From Variovorax sp. V93 (GTDB lineage: Bacteria; Pseudomonadota; Gammaproteobacteria; Burkholderiales; Burkholderiaceae_C): a stretch of 64,000 nucleotides of DNA. Both the position numbers and the translations under genes were made by a program. Location of the stretch: assembly GCF_041154485.1 (NCBI RefSeq), contig NZ_AP028669.1, forward strand, positions 2,790,001 through 2,854,000, given 5' to 3'. The stretch's first letter is position 1. Every line of letters starts with the position of its first letter. The notes under the pieces are model-generated. The model was not told the DNA's origin. It saw nothing but the letters and a program-made list of their open reading frames with translations, and ran no database searches. Positions 1 through 7,865 of this stretch are shown here, one piece after another.

Positions 1-161
1 CCATGGCGCTTGGGACCGGTCTGCAGATGCCAGAGGATCAGCGCGTTCCAGCGGTGCCCCAGGAAGGCCAGCCAGTCTTCGACCGGGCACTCGCTCGCGT
101 GCTTGGCCGCAGGTGTGTCGATGCCGGCCGGAGCCGCCAGGTTCTCTGCAGTCCTATCCAT
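1..161 (-). CDS. HxlR-family winged-helix regulator, N-terminal part only
   Basis: The gene is cut by the left window edge, so only its first 53 codons are visible. The reading frame starts at an ATG whose complement is at 159-161. About 25 residues in, it shows the HxlR signature: a CPVEDWL segment, then GHRWNALILWHL and a GPKRHG turn. In this family the segment is the conserved N-terminal Cys followed by the first helix of the winged helix. HxlR proteins are small DNA-binding repressors or activators that often sense reactive or electrophilic compounds through that Cys. It lies divergent from the NTF2-like gene at 227 with 65 nt between starts, so it probably controls that gene. The C-terminal wing is not visible. 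Confidence 0.75.
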   Translation of the reverse strand, partial: MDRTAENLAAPAGIDTPAAKHASECPVEDWLAFLGHRWNALILWHLQTGPKRH

Positions 162-226
162 TTGGTGAGTACTGGATCCGCATGCTGTGATGGGCTCCAT
201 CGTATTTCAGAGAGAGCCCGTCCGTC

Positions 227-616
227 ATGTCCAAGGTCACGACCCCCGCCGCAATGAACGAAGCCTTTGCCCGCGCGTTCAACAGCCGGCATATCGACAA
301 CCTGCTGTCGCTGTACGAACCGGATGCCGCCCTGCGCACCGATGCGTCCGCCCCGACATGCAGGGGAAAACCCGCCATCGCCGCGGAGTTCGGCAAGCTG
401 CTGGAGATTCCGGGAGTGATGGTGTCCCGCAACAACTTCTGCGTGGAAGTGGACGGCCTTGCGCTGCTGCGCGCCGACTACAGCCTGAGCTCGCCGGAGG
501 GAAAGACGATCCTCGCCGGCAGCTCGGCCGAGGTCGTGCGCCGGCAGGCGGATGGCTCGTGGCTCTACGTCATCGACCATGCGGCGGGTGCGAGCCTGCC
601 GCGTGTTGAAGGCTGA
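227..616 (+). CDS. NTF2-like (SnoaL/DUF4440-type) small protein
   Basis: The product is 129 aa and has the layout of the SnoaL/DUF4440 group of the NTF2-like fold: an N-terminal helix (AAMNEAFARAFNSRHIDNLL), an LYEPDAALR strand, a central helix, and beta strands ending in WLYVIDHAAG. Members form cone-shaped pockets used as small enzymes or ligand binders. Sequence alone does not give the substrate. There is no signal peptide, so it is probably cytoplasmic. It is divergent from the HxlR regulator and convergent with the hydrolase at 634, with 17 nt between their stops. The fold call is fairly safe; no function can be assigned. Confidence 0.8.
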   Translation: MSKVTTPAAMNEAFARAFNSRHIDNLLSLYEPDAALRTDASAPTCRGKPAIAAEFGKLLEIPGVMVSRNNFCVEVDGLALLRADYSLSSPEGKTILAGSSAEVVRRQADGSWLYVIDHAAGASLPRVEG

Positions 617-633
617 GCCGGTCTGCGCCTGCC

Positions 634-1539
634 CTACCGGCGGCAGGAGGCCGCGAAGAAATCGAGGATCTGCTCGCCCAGCACCTGCTCCCCGCTGTTG
701 AAGTGCGCCATGACGGAAACGTGGTTGTGGTCCGCGACTGTCATGTGGCGCGGCGCGACACGACGCGCCTCCGCCACGCGATAGGCGAATTCGGTCGCAT
801 AGACGTCGAGCAGCGGGTTCTCGTATTGCGCATTGACGACGAACACGGGCAACGCAAGGTGCGCCGCATGCGCCATGGGCGCCAGGGCCGGATAGCGGCT
901 TGCGTCGTCACCGAAATACGCCCGCACGCCGGCCGCGTTGGGGTTTTCCGGCAAGGTGTCGGCGCGCAGCCGCGCGGACACCAGCACCAGGCAGCACACG
1001 TCGCGCCGCAGGTGGGCGAGCGCGGGATCGCAGGCAAAGGTCGCCGCGTGGGTGCCTCCGGCGGAATGGCCGATCAGGCAGATGCTGCGCGGATCGCCGC
1101 CGAAGCCGCGGATGTGCCCGGACACCCAGGCGCAGGCTGCGGCGACGTCCAGGGCACCTTGCGGATGCGGCGCCTCTGGCGCCAATCTGTACTCGACATT
1201 GACGCCCACGCACCCCTGGCGGGCGAACCAGGTCAGCACGTTGGCGTACATGGCCTCGTTGATGTCCTTGGCGCCACGGACGAAAGCGCCGCCGTGCACG
1301 AAGACCACCACGGGCGCGTCACGCGCAACTGCCGGACGATAGACGTCCAGCAGCTGGCGCGGGTGAAGTCCGTAGGAAAGTTCACGCGTGACGGCGACGC
1401 CATCGCGCGGTGCTGCCATCAACACAGGCAGGTAGGCGGCCTTGACCCGGTCGCCCGCGCTGCGGATGTCCTGCTGCCACATCGGGCCGACCTCCCGCAG
1501 CAGTTCCTCGATTGCGACGGGCCGGGGGATCGCGCGCAT
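634..1539 (-). CDS. Alpha/beta hydrolase, HSL/BD-FAE-like esterase
   Basis: The 301-aa protein carries an oxyanion-hole HGG at residues 82-84 and a GHSAGG nucleophile elbow at 157-162, with Ser159 as nucleophile. A likely catalytic His lies in DHNHVS near residue 273. The HGGAF form and the EYRLAPEAPHP segment are typical of hormone-sensitive-lipase and kynurenine-formamidase-like hydrolases, which cut small esters or N-formyl/N-acyl amides. No signal peptide is seen. It is the last gene of a three-gene minus-strand set and starts 6 nt after the RidA-like gene stops. Coupling to RidA and a diiron oxygenase suggests a nitrogen-containing small molecule as substrate, which is inference. Confidence 0.88.
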   Translation of the reverse strand: MRAIPRPVAIEELLREVGPMWQQDIRSAGDRVKAAYLPVLMAAPRDGVAVTRELSYGLHPRQLLDVYRPAVARDAPVVVFVHGGAFVRGAKDINEAMYANVLTWFARQGCVGVNVEYRLAPEAPHPQGALDVAAACAWVSGHIRGFGGDPRSICLIGHSAGGTHAATFACDPALAHLRRDVCCLVLVSARLRADTLPENPNAAGVRAYFGDDASRYPALAPMAHAAHLALPVFVVNAQYENPLLDVYATEFAYRVAEARRVAPRHMTVADHNHVSVMAHFNSGEQVLGEQILDFFAASCRR

Positions 1540-1545
1540 GGCCGG

Positions 1546-1935
1546 TCAGTCCTGCCGGAAGGCCGAGGCCTCGACCTCGAAACACCAGTCCGGGTGTGCC
1601 AGCGCCGCGACCACCACCAGGGTCGAGGCCGGCCGCGCCGATCCAAGGTACATGCTGCGGATCGCATTGAGCCGGGGCAGGTCCGCCGCACGGGTGAGGT
1701 AGGTCGTCACCTTGACCAGGTGCGATGCGTCCATGCCGGCCGCCTGCAGCACCGCCACCAGATTCTTCCAGGCCTGGTCGGCCTGGGCCTCGAAGCCTTC
1801 CAGCAGACGACCTTCCGGGGTCACGCCGATCTGGCCCGCCACGTGAAGGCAAGTGCCCGGGCCATGGGTGGAGATGCCGTGGCTGTAGGCACCGGCAGGC
1901 GCTGCGACGTTGCCGGGAACGATGCGTTGGTGCAT
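1546..1935 (-). CDS. RidA (YjgF/YER057c/UK114) family protein
   Basis: At 129 aa it matches the usual RidA length of 125-130. It shows the family GQIG strand, the QADQAWKNLVAVLQAAG helix, and the C-terminal ARPASTLV and FEVEA segments that hold the conserved Arg and Glu. Canonical RidA hydrolyses reactive enamines and imines released by PLP enzymes; other subfamilies act in catabolic routes, such as 2-aminomuconate deaminase. It sits 7 nt downstream of the diiron protein and 6 nt upstream of the hydrolase, so the three are surely co-transcribed. This context favours a pathway-specific deaminase or imine hydrolase over the housekeeping role. Confidence 0.9.
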   Translation of the reverse strand: MHQRIVPGNVAAPAGAYSHGISTHGPGTCLHVAGQIGVTPEGRLLEGFEAQADQAWKNLVAVLQAAGMDASHLVKVTTYLTRAADLPRLNAIRSMYLGSARPASTLVVVAALAHPDWCFEVEASAFRQD

Positions 1936-1942
1936 GGCAGCC

Positions 1943-2851
1943 TCAGTGCACGACGCTGTCGATCTCCGGGATGGCCGGGATCTCGACGCCGTACACGCCG
2001 ATGTCCTCGCGGATCTTGTTCACGCCCCTACGGATGATGCCGATCTCTTCATCGGGGTGCGTCGCGCCGAGGCCGTGGTCGGCCGCCAGCGCGCGGTTGC
2101 GGCCGGAGCGCGCGCGCTCGGCGTCTGGCAGGTTGACGACGGCATAGACGCCGTTGAGCAGGCTGCCGCGCAGCTTCTTCGCGACCTTCAGGCCGATCAG
2201 GCGCTTTTCCTCCGAGGACAACTCGCTGAAGAAGCGCCGCATGATGATGCGGCCGAACTGTATGTGGCGCGCCTCGTCGCGCAGGATCAGCCGGCAGACC
2301 TCGCGGATCGAGTCGAACCGGGCGTTCTCGTAGCGCGCCTGCAGCAGGTCGCCGGACAGCTGCTCGAACAGCGTGTTGACCGAGAGGCCGGCGAAGAAGC
2401 TCATGGCCTTCTCGTCCGACTCGTCGTGGAAGCGCGGGATGATGTCCTTGAAGTAGTCCGATCGCGGCATGGGCTCGTATTCGGCAAGGGCGTCGGCGAT
2501 GCGGAAGCTGGCTTCGTGATGGCGGAACTCCTCGGCGATGAAGTTGGTGATGTGCTGCTTCACCTCGAACGGCTGGTGTTGAAAGATCGCGTCGCGCAGG
2601 CGCTCTGCGCCATAGGGGGTGGCGCCGTGCTCCATCCAGGCACGCAGGCTCCACCATTCGGCGCCGGCCTTGCGCACCTCCGGCGGCAGGTCGGCCTGCT
2701 GGAGGTCGGAATAGTCGATGTCGGCGACCGGGTTCCAGGCCAGGTCGCGTGCCTGGGTGCAGAGGCGCCAGACCTCCGGGTACTCGATCTTCGACACCAC
2801 CGGATAGGGGTTGGGAACGGCGGGGATTTCTTCGAGCAGGGACGGCTGCAT
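1943..2851 (-). CDS. Ferritin-like diiron protein, probable oxygenase
   Basis: The start is the ATG at 2851, preceded by GAAGGAG at good spacing, giving 302 aa. Two ExxH motifs are visible, E108-F-R-H111 and E193-A-R-H196. With further acidic residues in other helices they form the usual carboxylate-bridged diiron set of ferritin-like oxidases and oxygenases. The length and helical pattern recall the AurF N-oxygenase and related ferritin-like oxidases rather than storage ferritins, which are about 160-180 aa. It heads the operon with RidA and the hydrolase and is divergent from a LysR regulator. Oxidation of an amine or aromatic substrate is a plausible but unproven role. Confidence 0.72.
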   Translation of the reverse strand: MQPSLLEEIPAVPNPYPVVSKIEYPEVWRLCTQARDLAWNPVADIDYSDLQQADLPPEVRKAGAEWWSLRAWMEHGATPYGAERLRDAIFQHQPFEVKQHITNFIAEEFRHHEASFRIADALAEYEPMPRSDYFKDIIPRFHDESDEKAMSFFAGLSVNTLFEQLSGDLLQARYENARFDSIREVCRLILRDEARHIQFGRIIMRRFFSELSSEEKRLIGLKVAKKLRGSLLNGVYAVVNLPDAERARSGRNRALAADHGLGATHPDEEIGIIRRGVNKIREDIGVYGVEIPAIPEIDSVVH

Positions 2852-2983
2852 GGCGGGCTCCTTCGTTCGGCGATGGGGGATGCCGCTCATGCTAGGCGCG
2901 CGCTCTTGATACATCCAATACTGTTTAAATGGAGTCGTGATCCGAACTGTGTATATCCAGTCAACTTTCACAAGGCTGTTCAG
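2852..2983. promoter_or_regulatory. Divergent promoter region, diiron operon / LysR gene
   Basis: This is 132 nt between two divergent starts, and part of it (2900-2970) is clearly more AT-rich than the flanks, with TTTAAAT at 2924-2930 and GTATAT at 2951-2956. LysR regulators usually bind such shared regions and control the divergent operon. I could not pick a single convincing -35/-10 pair or T-N11-A box. Confidence 0.45.
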
Positions 2984-3892
2984 ATGATCGAGTTCAGGCA
3001 ATTGCGTCAGTTCGTGGTGGTGGCGGAAGAGCTCAACTTCGGCCGTGCGGCGGAAAAGCTGCACATGTCTCAACCGCCACTGAGCGTGGCCATACGCAAC
3101 CTGGAGCTGCAGGTGGGCACGCTGCTGATAGACCGCAGCCGGCACCATGTGCGCCTGACGCCGGCAGGCAAGGTTTTCCTGAGGGATGCGCACCGCCTGC
3201 TGACGCAGGCCCACGCGGCCACGGAGCGCGCCCGGCGCGCCGCCCAGGGCGCCGAAGGCTCGCTCAGCCTGTCCTTCGTGCCAAGCGCCGCGCTCGACCT
3301 TCTTCCGGACATCTTCAAGCGGTTTCAGCGCGACTACCCGACAGTCCACCTGCAGGTGACCGCGGAGACCACCACCCGGCAGGTGGAGGCCCTGCGTCGC
3401 GCCGAAGTCGACCTGGCCCTCGTGGTCGGCCCGCTGCAGGACGTGCCGGACCTTGCCTTTGTCGATCTTCAGGCACAGGGTTTCGTGATTGCCGTGCCTC
3501 GCAGCCATGCCCTGGCAAAACAGCGCTCCGTGAAGATCAAGGCCCTGGCGGCAGAGCCCTTCATCGCCTTTCCAGCGGCCGAGGGCGCGGGTTTCGTGGC
3601 GGCGCTTCTCAGTGCCTGCAAGGCCGCGGGCTTCTCGCCGAGGGTCGTCCAGGAAGCCTCCCAGATGCAGGCCGTGCTGACACTGGTCGCCGGCGGCCTG
3701 GGCATCGCCCTGGTGCCGGCCTCCATGCGCATGCTGGCCATGAAAGACGTGACCTTTCTCGACGTGGCCGAAACGCGTGCGCCGCCGACCTACCAACTGG
3801 CCTTCGCCTACAGCCGCACCAACGACAACCCTGTGATCCATTCTTTCCTGTCGGTGGCGAGCAAGGTCGTCTCGCACGCGCGCAGCACCTGA
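2984..3892 (+). CDS. LysR-type transcriptional regulator
   Basis: The 302-aa protein begins MIEFRQLRQFVVVAEEL and continues with the winged helix FGRAAEKLHMSQPPLS in the first 35 residues, a textbook LysR DNA-binding domain. The rest is a type-2 periplasmic-binding-like effector domain starting near residue 90 (SLSLSFVPSAALDLLPDIF). The frame stays open far upstream, but only this ATG gives the normal domain start. It is divergent from the diiron/RidA/hydrolase operon, which it most likely controls. The effector is not predictable; members of this type often respond to aromatic acids. Confidence 0.93.
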   Translation: MIEFRQLRQFVVVAEELNFGRAAEKLHMSQPPLSVAIRNLELQVGTLLIDRSRHHVRLTPAGKVFLRDAHRLLTQAHAATERARRAAQGAEGSLSLSFVPSAALDLLPDIFKRFQRDYPTVHLQVTAETTTRQVEALRRAEVDLALVVGPLQDVPDLAFVDLQAQGFVIAVPRSHALAKQRSVKIKALAAEPFIAFPAAEGAGFVAALLSACKAAGFSPRVVQEASQMQAVLTLVAGGLGIALVPASMRMLAMKDVTFLDVAETRAPPTYQLAFAYSRTNDNPVIHSFLSVASKVVSHARST

Positions 3893-4046
3893 ATCCCGGC
3901 ATTCCGGCCGGACCATGGTGATTCGATTCATGTATGGATTCGGTACGCAGTCCGTATTGGACGTTATGACGCACCGTTTGCATCATGTTGGCAAGGCGCC
4001 GGGGAACGCCGCCGATGTCGCCCGCATCTGCCAACTGGAGTCCACG

Positions 4047-5015
4047 ATGAAATTCATGAAGCTGTTCGCCGCCCCGGTGCTGCTGGCTGCAGCCATCTTC
4101 GCTGTGCCGTCGTCCGCGCAGACCTACCCTGCCCGCGCCATCACGCTCGTCGTTCCCTATCCGCCGGGGGGCTCGGCCGACATCCTGGCGCGTACCGTCG
4201 GCGAACAGCTGGCAACCCGCCTTGGGCAGCCTGTGATCGTGGAGAACAAGGCCGGTGCCGGCACGGCCATCGGCGCACGTTTCGTCGCAGATGCCAAGCC
4301 CGACGGCTACACGCTGCTCATGGGCACCGTCAGTTCCCAGGCGATCAATCCGGCCATGAGCAAGGTGGGCTACGACCCGATCAAGGGCTTTGCGGTCGTC
4401 AGTGCACTGGCATCGATTCCCTTCGTGCTGGTGGCCCATCCCGCTGCTCCCTACAGCAATGTGTCGGAACTGATCGCCGCCGGCAGGAGCAGCCCCGGCA
4501 CCATCGGCTTTGCATCGGCCGGGCCCGGAACCTCCAACCACCTGGCGGGCGAGATGCTCGCGAACGCCGCGCATGTCCAGCTGCTGCACGTGCCGTATCG
4601 GGGCAGCGCGCCTGCGCTTGCGGATGTGCTGGCCGGGCATGTCCCCGTGATGTTCGACCTGCAGACCACCGCCATCCCCAACCTCAAGGCGCAGAAGGTC
4701 AAGGCGCTGGCCGTGACGAGTCTGCGTCGCAGTCCGTTGCTTCCCGACGTGCCCACGGTGGCGGAGAGCGGCTTGCCGGACTTCGAAGTCAGCGCCTGGT
4801 TCGGCCTGTTCGCACCCGCCAAGGTCCCGCAGCCTGTACTCAGGCAGCTGTCCGAGGCAATGGCCGGCGTCCTGCAGGCTCCCGCCATGGTGCAGCGCCT
4901 GCGGGAAATCGGTACAGAGCCGGATACCCGCAACGCCGCGCAGTTCGCCAGCTACACCGCGGCGGAAGTCGGCAAATACGCGCTCATCGTGAGGTCAGCG
5001 GGCCTCGCGCCCTGA
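4047..5015 (+). CDS. Bug/TctC-type tripartite tricarboxylate transporter binding protein
   Basis: The product is 322 aa with a clear Sec signal peptide (MKFMKLF, a hydrophobic core, then PSSA and QTYP, cleavage near residue 24). The mature start PARAITLVVPYPPGGSADIL is the hallmark of the Bug family of periplasmic solute receptors, which bind carboxylates, amides or aromatic acids. I chose the ATG at 4047 because the upstream extension has no signal-peptide features. No TctA/TctB membrane genes lie nearby, as is usual for the many orphan Bug genes of Burkholderiales. Its 3' end overlaps the convergent deacylase gene by 21 nt. The ligand is unknown. Confidence 0.93.
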   Translation: MKFMKLFAAPVLLAAAIFAVPSSAQTYPARAITLVVPYPPGGSADILARTVGEQLATRLGQPVIVENKAGAGTAIGARFVADAKPDGYTLLMGTVSSQAINPAMSKVGYDPIKGFAVVSALASIPFVLVAHPAAPYSNVSELIAAGRSSPGTIGFASAGPGTSNHLAGEMLANAAHVQLLHVPYRGSAPALADVLAGHVPVMFDLQTTAIPNLKAQKVKALAVTSLRRSPLLPDVPTVAESGLPDFEVSAWFGLFAPAKVPQPVLRQLSEAMAGVLQAPAMVQRLREIGTEPDTRNAAQFASYTAAEVGKYALIVRSAGLAP

Positions 5016-6110
5016 TGTCGCCCATGCCCCGACGCGAGCAAGAAAGCGCTCGGCAGCACGGAGTTCACTGGCGGCGATCCACTCGTTGGGCTGATGGGCC
5101 TGCGCAATCGCACCAGGCCCGCAGACCAGGGAGGGGATGCCCGCCTGCTGGAAGAAGCCCGCCTCTGTGCCGAATGGGATCTCGCCCGGTGGCCACAGCG
5201 CGCCCAAAGTCCTGGCCACATTCACAGCCGCGCTGCTGCCTTCCGCGCAGAGTGCCGGCACCCCGGCCAGTTGCTTCATCTCGACGGCCACGTCGGTTGG
5301 AACAGCCGCGAGCAGCCGTTCGAACTCGTCCCTTACCACCGCTGCGCTCGCTTCGTCCGGCGGACGGAACTCCCACAGCAATTCGCAGCATCCGGGAACG
5401 ATGTTGATCGCAGTCCCGCCGTTGATGCGGCCGACATTGAAGGTCGTGCGATTGCCCTGCCGGAGAAGCGTGCGCGCCAGGCTTGCCAGCTGCGCGACGA
5501 GCAAGGCGGCCGGCTCGATCGCGCTGATGCCCAGCGCAGGGTCGCTGGAATGGGCCGGCCGGCCGCAGAAGGTGATCCGATGGCCGAAGAAGCCCCGATG
5601 GGCCAGCCCGATGCGCATCTGGGTCGGTTCGCCGACGATGACAAGCGCTGGTGACGGAAGATGGCCGCGCATCCCCGCGATCAGGCGCGGAACGCCGAAG
5701 CACCCCACCTCCTCGTCGTAGGAAAGCGCGAGGTGGATCGGGCGGCGCAGATCGAGGCGGCGCCACGATGGCACTGCGGCGAGGCACGCCGCGATGAAGC
5801 CCTTCATGTCGGCGGCTCCCCGGCCGTGGAACCGGCCCTCGCGCTCAACGAGCGTGAAGGGGTCCGAATCCCAGGCCTGACCGTCGACGGGAACCACGTC
5901 GGTGTGGCCGGACAGAACGATGCCGCCCGGCGCCGGCGGGCCGATGCTGGCCAGCAGGTTGGCCTTCGTGCCGTCGTCGCTGTGGATCAGCCGTGCCTCG
6001 ACGCCATGGCCTTCCAGGTATCCGGCCACCCAGTGGACGAGCGCCAGGTTGGACCGATGGGACGTCGTATCGAAGCCGACCAGAACGCGCAGGAGTTCGA
6101 CCGTGTCCAT
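4995..6110 (-). CDS. argE: M20 metallopeptidase, acetylornithine deacetylase-like (ArgE)
   Basis: The 371-aa protein has the M20 dinuclear zinc site: HTD at 69-71, the bridging Asp101 in GRGAADMKG, and the catalytic Glu pair in YDEEVG (133-134). Length and the SGHTDVVPVDGQAW motif fit acetylornithine deacetylase, which releases ornithine from N-acetylornithine. Betaproteobacteria usually make ornithine by the cyclic ArgJ route, so this copy may instead act on other N-acyl amino acids. It is the last gene of an AraC-AlaX-EamA-M20 run, 18 nt after the exporter. The family call is firm; the exact substrate and symbol are tentative. Confidence 0.85.
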   Translation of the reverse strand: MDTVELLRVLVGFDTTSHRSNLALVHWVAGYLEGHGVEARLIHSDDGTKANLLASIGPPAPGGIVLSGHTDVVPVDGQAWDSDPFTLVEREGRFHGRGAADMKGFIAACLAAVPSWRRLDLRRPIHLALSYDEEVGCFGVPRLIAGMRGHLPSPALVIVGEPTQMRIGLAHRGFFGHRITFCGRPAHSSDPALGISAIEPAALLVAQLASLARTLLRQGNRTTFNVGRINGGTAINIVPGCCELLWEFRPPDEASAAVVRDEFERLLAAVPTDVAVEMKQLAGVPALCAEGSSAAVNVARTLGALWPPGEIPFGTEAGFFQQAGIPSLVCGPGAIAQAHQPNEWIAASELRAAERFLARVGAWATSGREAR

Positions 6111-6128
6111 GGCGTGATTCCGATGGGA

Positions 6129-7067
6129 TCAGGAAAGGGAAGGATCGGACGCTGTCGCCGGGCGCCTGGCCGGACGGAAGGTCGTGACGAAGAAGCCGAG
6201 CAGGATAAGCGCGATGCCCGCGATGTGAAAGCTGCGCACGGGTTCCCGCAGAACCAGGAACGCCAGGAGAGCGGTGAACAGCGCGACGAGGTGAAAGGAC
6301 ACGCCAGTCACCGTCGCGCCCAGGGTCGCAACGCAGCGGCTCCACAGGATGAACGCGAACAGCGAAGCAAAGATTCCGATGTAAAGGACCGCGCCCATCG
6401 AAGCGGCATCCGTCGGAATGCGTGCGCCGCGCACGAGCTCCAATATCCAGAATGGCATCAGCACGACAAGTCCGGCGGCCATGGTCGCGGCCAGAAACAC
6501 CAGCGGACTGATCGCTGCAGGCTTGCGTCGGAGGAGAACGGAATACACCGCATAGTTGGAGACGGCCAGCAGCACCAAAAGCTCACCGCCGCCCAGCCGC
6601 AATGCCACGAGGCTGGCGAGTTCCCCGCGCGCCACGATCCAGGTCACGCCGATGAACGAGATGGCGATGCCGACCAGCGTCTTCCAGGCGATGCGCTCGG
6701 CGCCGAGGACCACCGCGGCGAGCGGAACCATGAGCGGCAGCGTCGAGTTGAGAAAGGCAACGCTGGTGGCAGGCACCGTCTGCAAGGCCAGGTACCCCAA
6801 CGCGTTGTAGCCGGCGATGCCGAAGGCGCCGCAAGCCGCGATCAACCGCCAGTGCCGCGCAAGCAGGGCCCGCTCCCGCCAGGCCTGCAGCCCGACGAAT
6901 GGCGCCAGGGCTGCGAGTGCCACGACCCAGCGGCCGACCGCAAGGGACACCGGGGGAAAGACAGGGCCGAGCGCGCGGCCCAGCACGAGGTTGCCGGCCC
7001 AGAAAGCCGGTGGCACCCACAGAAGCCAGACGGGATGCGCCCAGAGGGCGAGGAACGGCTTGCGCAT
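6129..7067 (-). CDS. EamA (DMT superfamily) exporter
   Basis: The 312-aa, strongly hydrophobic protein has about ten membrane segments in two EamA repeats, for example GALGPVFPPVSLAVGRWVVA in the first half and FASLFAFILWSRCVATLGA in the second. The family exports amino acids and other metabolites, and no family-specific residues tell which. Its start codon directly follows the AlaX-like stop at 7068, and the deacylase follows 18 nt downstream, so the three form a transcription unit. An exporter joined to an amino-acid deacylase and an alanyl-editing protein points to amino-acid or amino-acid-analogue export (inference). Confidence 0.88.
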   Translation of the reverse strand: MRKPFLALWAHPVWLLWVPPAFWAGNLVLGRALGPVFPPVSLAVGRWVVALAALAPFVGLQAWRERALLARHWRLIAACGAFGIAGYNALGYLALQTVPATSVAFLNSTLPLMVPLAAVVLGAERIAWKTLVGIAISFIGVTWIVARGELASLVALRLGGGELLVLLAVSNYAVYSVLLRRKPAAISPLVFLAATMAAGLVVLMPFWILELVRGARIPTDAASMGAVLYIGIFASLFAFILWSRCVATLGATVTGVSFHLVALFTALLAFLVLREPVRSFHIAGIALILLGFFVTTFRPARRPATASDPSLS

Positions 7068-7787
7068 CTACAAGCCCTGCAGTCCGATGCGGACGCGACG
7101 GTTGGAGCGGCCCTTGTTCTCGATCTTGAGAATCCGGATCGGACGTGAGGCGCCCGTCGATGGAAGGTGCGTTCCCCCGCATGCCTGCCGGTCGAGCCCG
7201 GCGATCTCGACGATGCGGACGAGGCCTTCTGCCGATGGCGGCGGAGCCACCGAGCGGGAGCGCAGCAGTCCCTGCTCGCCATGGGCCTCGGTGACCGAAA
7301 CGTAGCTTGTCTCGACGGCCAGATCCTGAGCGACCACATCGTTCAATTCGGCCTCGAGCGCCCGCAGGCGGTCGTTGTCGGCACCCGGCAGGTCGAAGTC
7401 GATGCGTGCCGTACCGTCCTCGTTCATCTGGACGCCGGTCACCAGCGCGCCGTCGAAGTCCCTGAAGACGAGCGCGTTCAGCACGTGCAGGTCCGTGTGA
7501 AGCTCCCGCATGAGCTGCCGGAAAACCGGGTCGACCTCCACCTGGACTTCGCCGGTGATCTCGATGTCGCCGGGAAGCTGGATCCATGCGAGACCACCTT
7601 CTTCGGAAAACCCGGCGACCGGTGCTTCCCCGCCCTGCCATCGGACGATGCCCCGGTCCGGCAACTGCCCGCCCCCGCCGGGATAGAGAGGGTGTTGGGA
7701 AAGAAGGACGGCGCCGGGCCGTGATTTCAGAACCCGGGCATCCAGCCTCAGGATGTCGGGGTTGTCCTGGCAGAAGAGTCGTGTCAT
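7068..7787 (-). CDS. AlaX-like alanyl-tRNA editing protein
   Basis: The 239-aa protein has the complete zinc site of the AlaRS editing fold: H97-TDL-H101 and, near the C-terminus, C203-GGT-H207. It also has the family's PLYPGGGGQLPDRG segment (about 33-46). AlaX proteins are free-standing relatives of the AlaRS editing domain and hydrolyse mischarged Ser-tRNA(Ala) or Gly-tRNA(Ala). In this context it might instead give protection against an alanine analogue. It is the first structural gene after the AraC regulator, with 78 nt between, and abuts the EamA exporter. Confidence 0.9.
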   Translation of the reverse strand: MTRLFCQDNPDILRLDARVLKSRPGAVLLSQHPLYPGGGGQLPDRGIVRWQGGEAPVAGFSEEGGLAWIQLPGDIEITGEVQVEVDPVFRQLMRELHTDLHVLNALVFRDFDGALVTGVQMNEDGTARIDFDLPGADNDRLRALEAELNDVVAQDLAVETSYVSVTEAHGEQGLLRSRSVAPPPSAEGLVRIVEIAGLDRQACGGTHLPSTGASRPIRILKIENKGRSNRRVRIGLQGL

Positions 7788-7865
7788 GAGTGGCCTTGCT
7801 GATGGATGTCAGCATGGCAGGACGCACCGAATTGCTATTGGTCAGAATTGACGCCAGCCGTCTTT

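Noticed and set aside
1910..2983. A long plus-strand frame leading into the LysR gene.
   Set aside because: It runs antisense to the diiron gene; the LysR domain begins at 2984.
3910..3945. Two GATTCG direct repeats upstream of the Bug gene.
   Set aside because: Short and imperfect; too weak to call a regulatory site.
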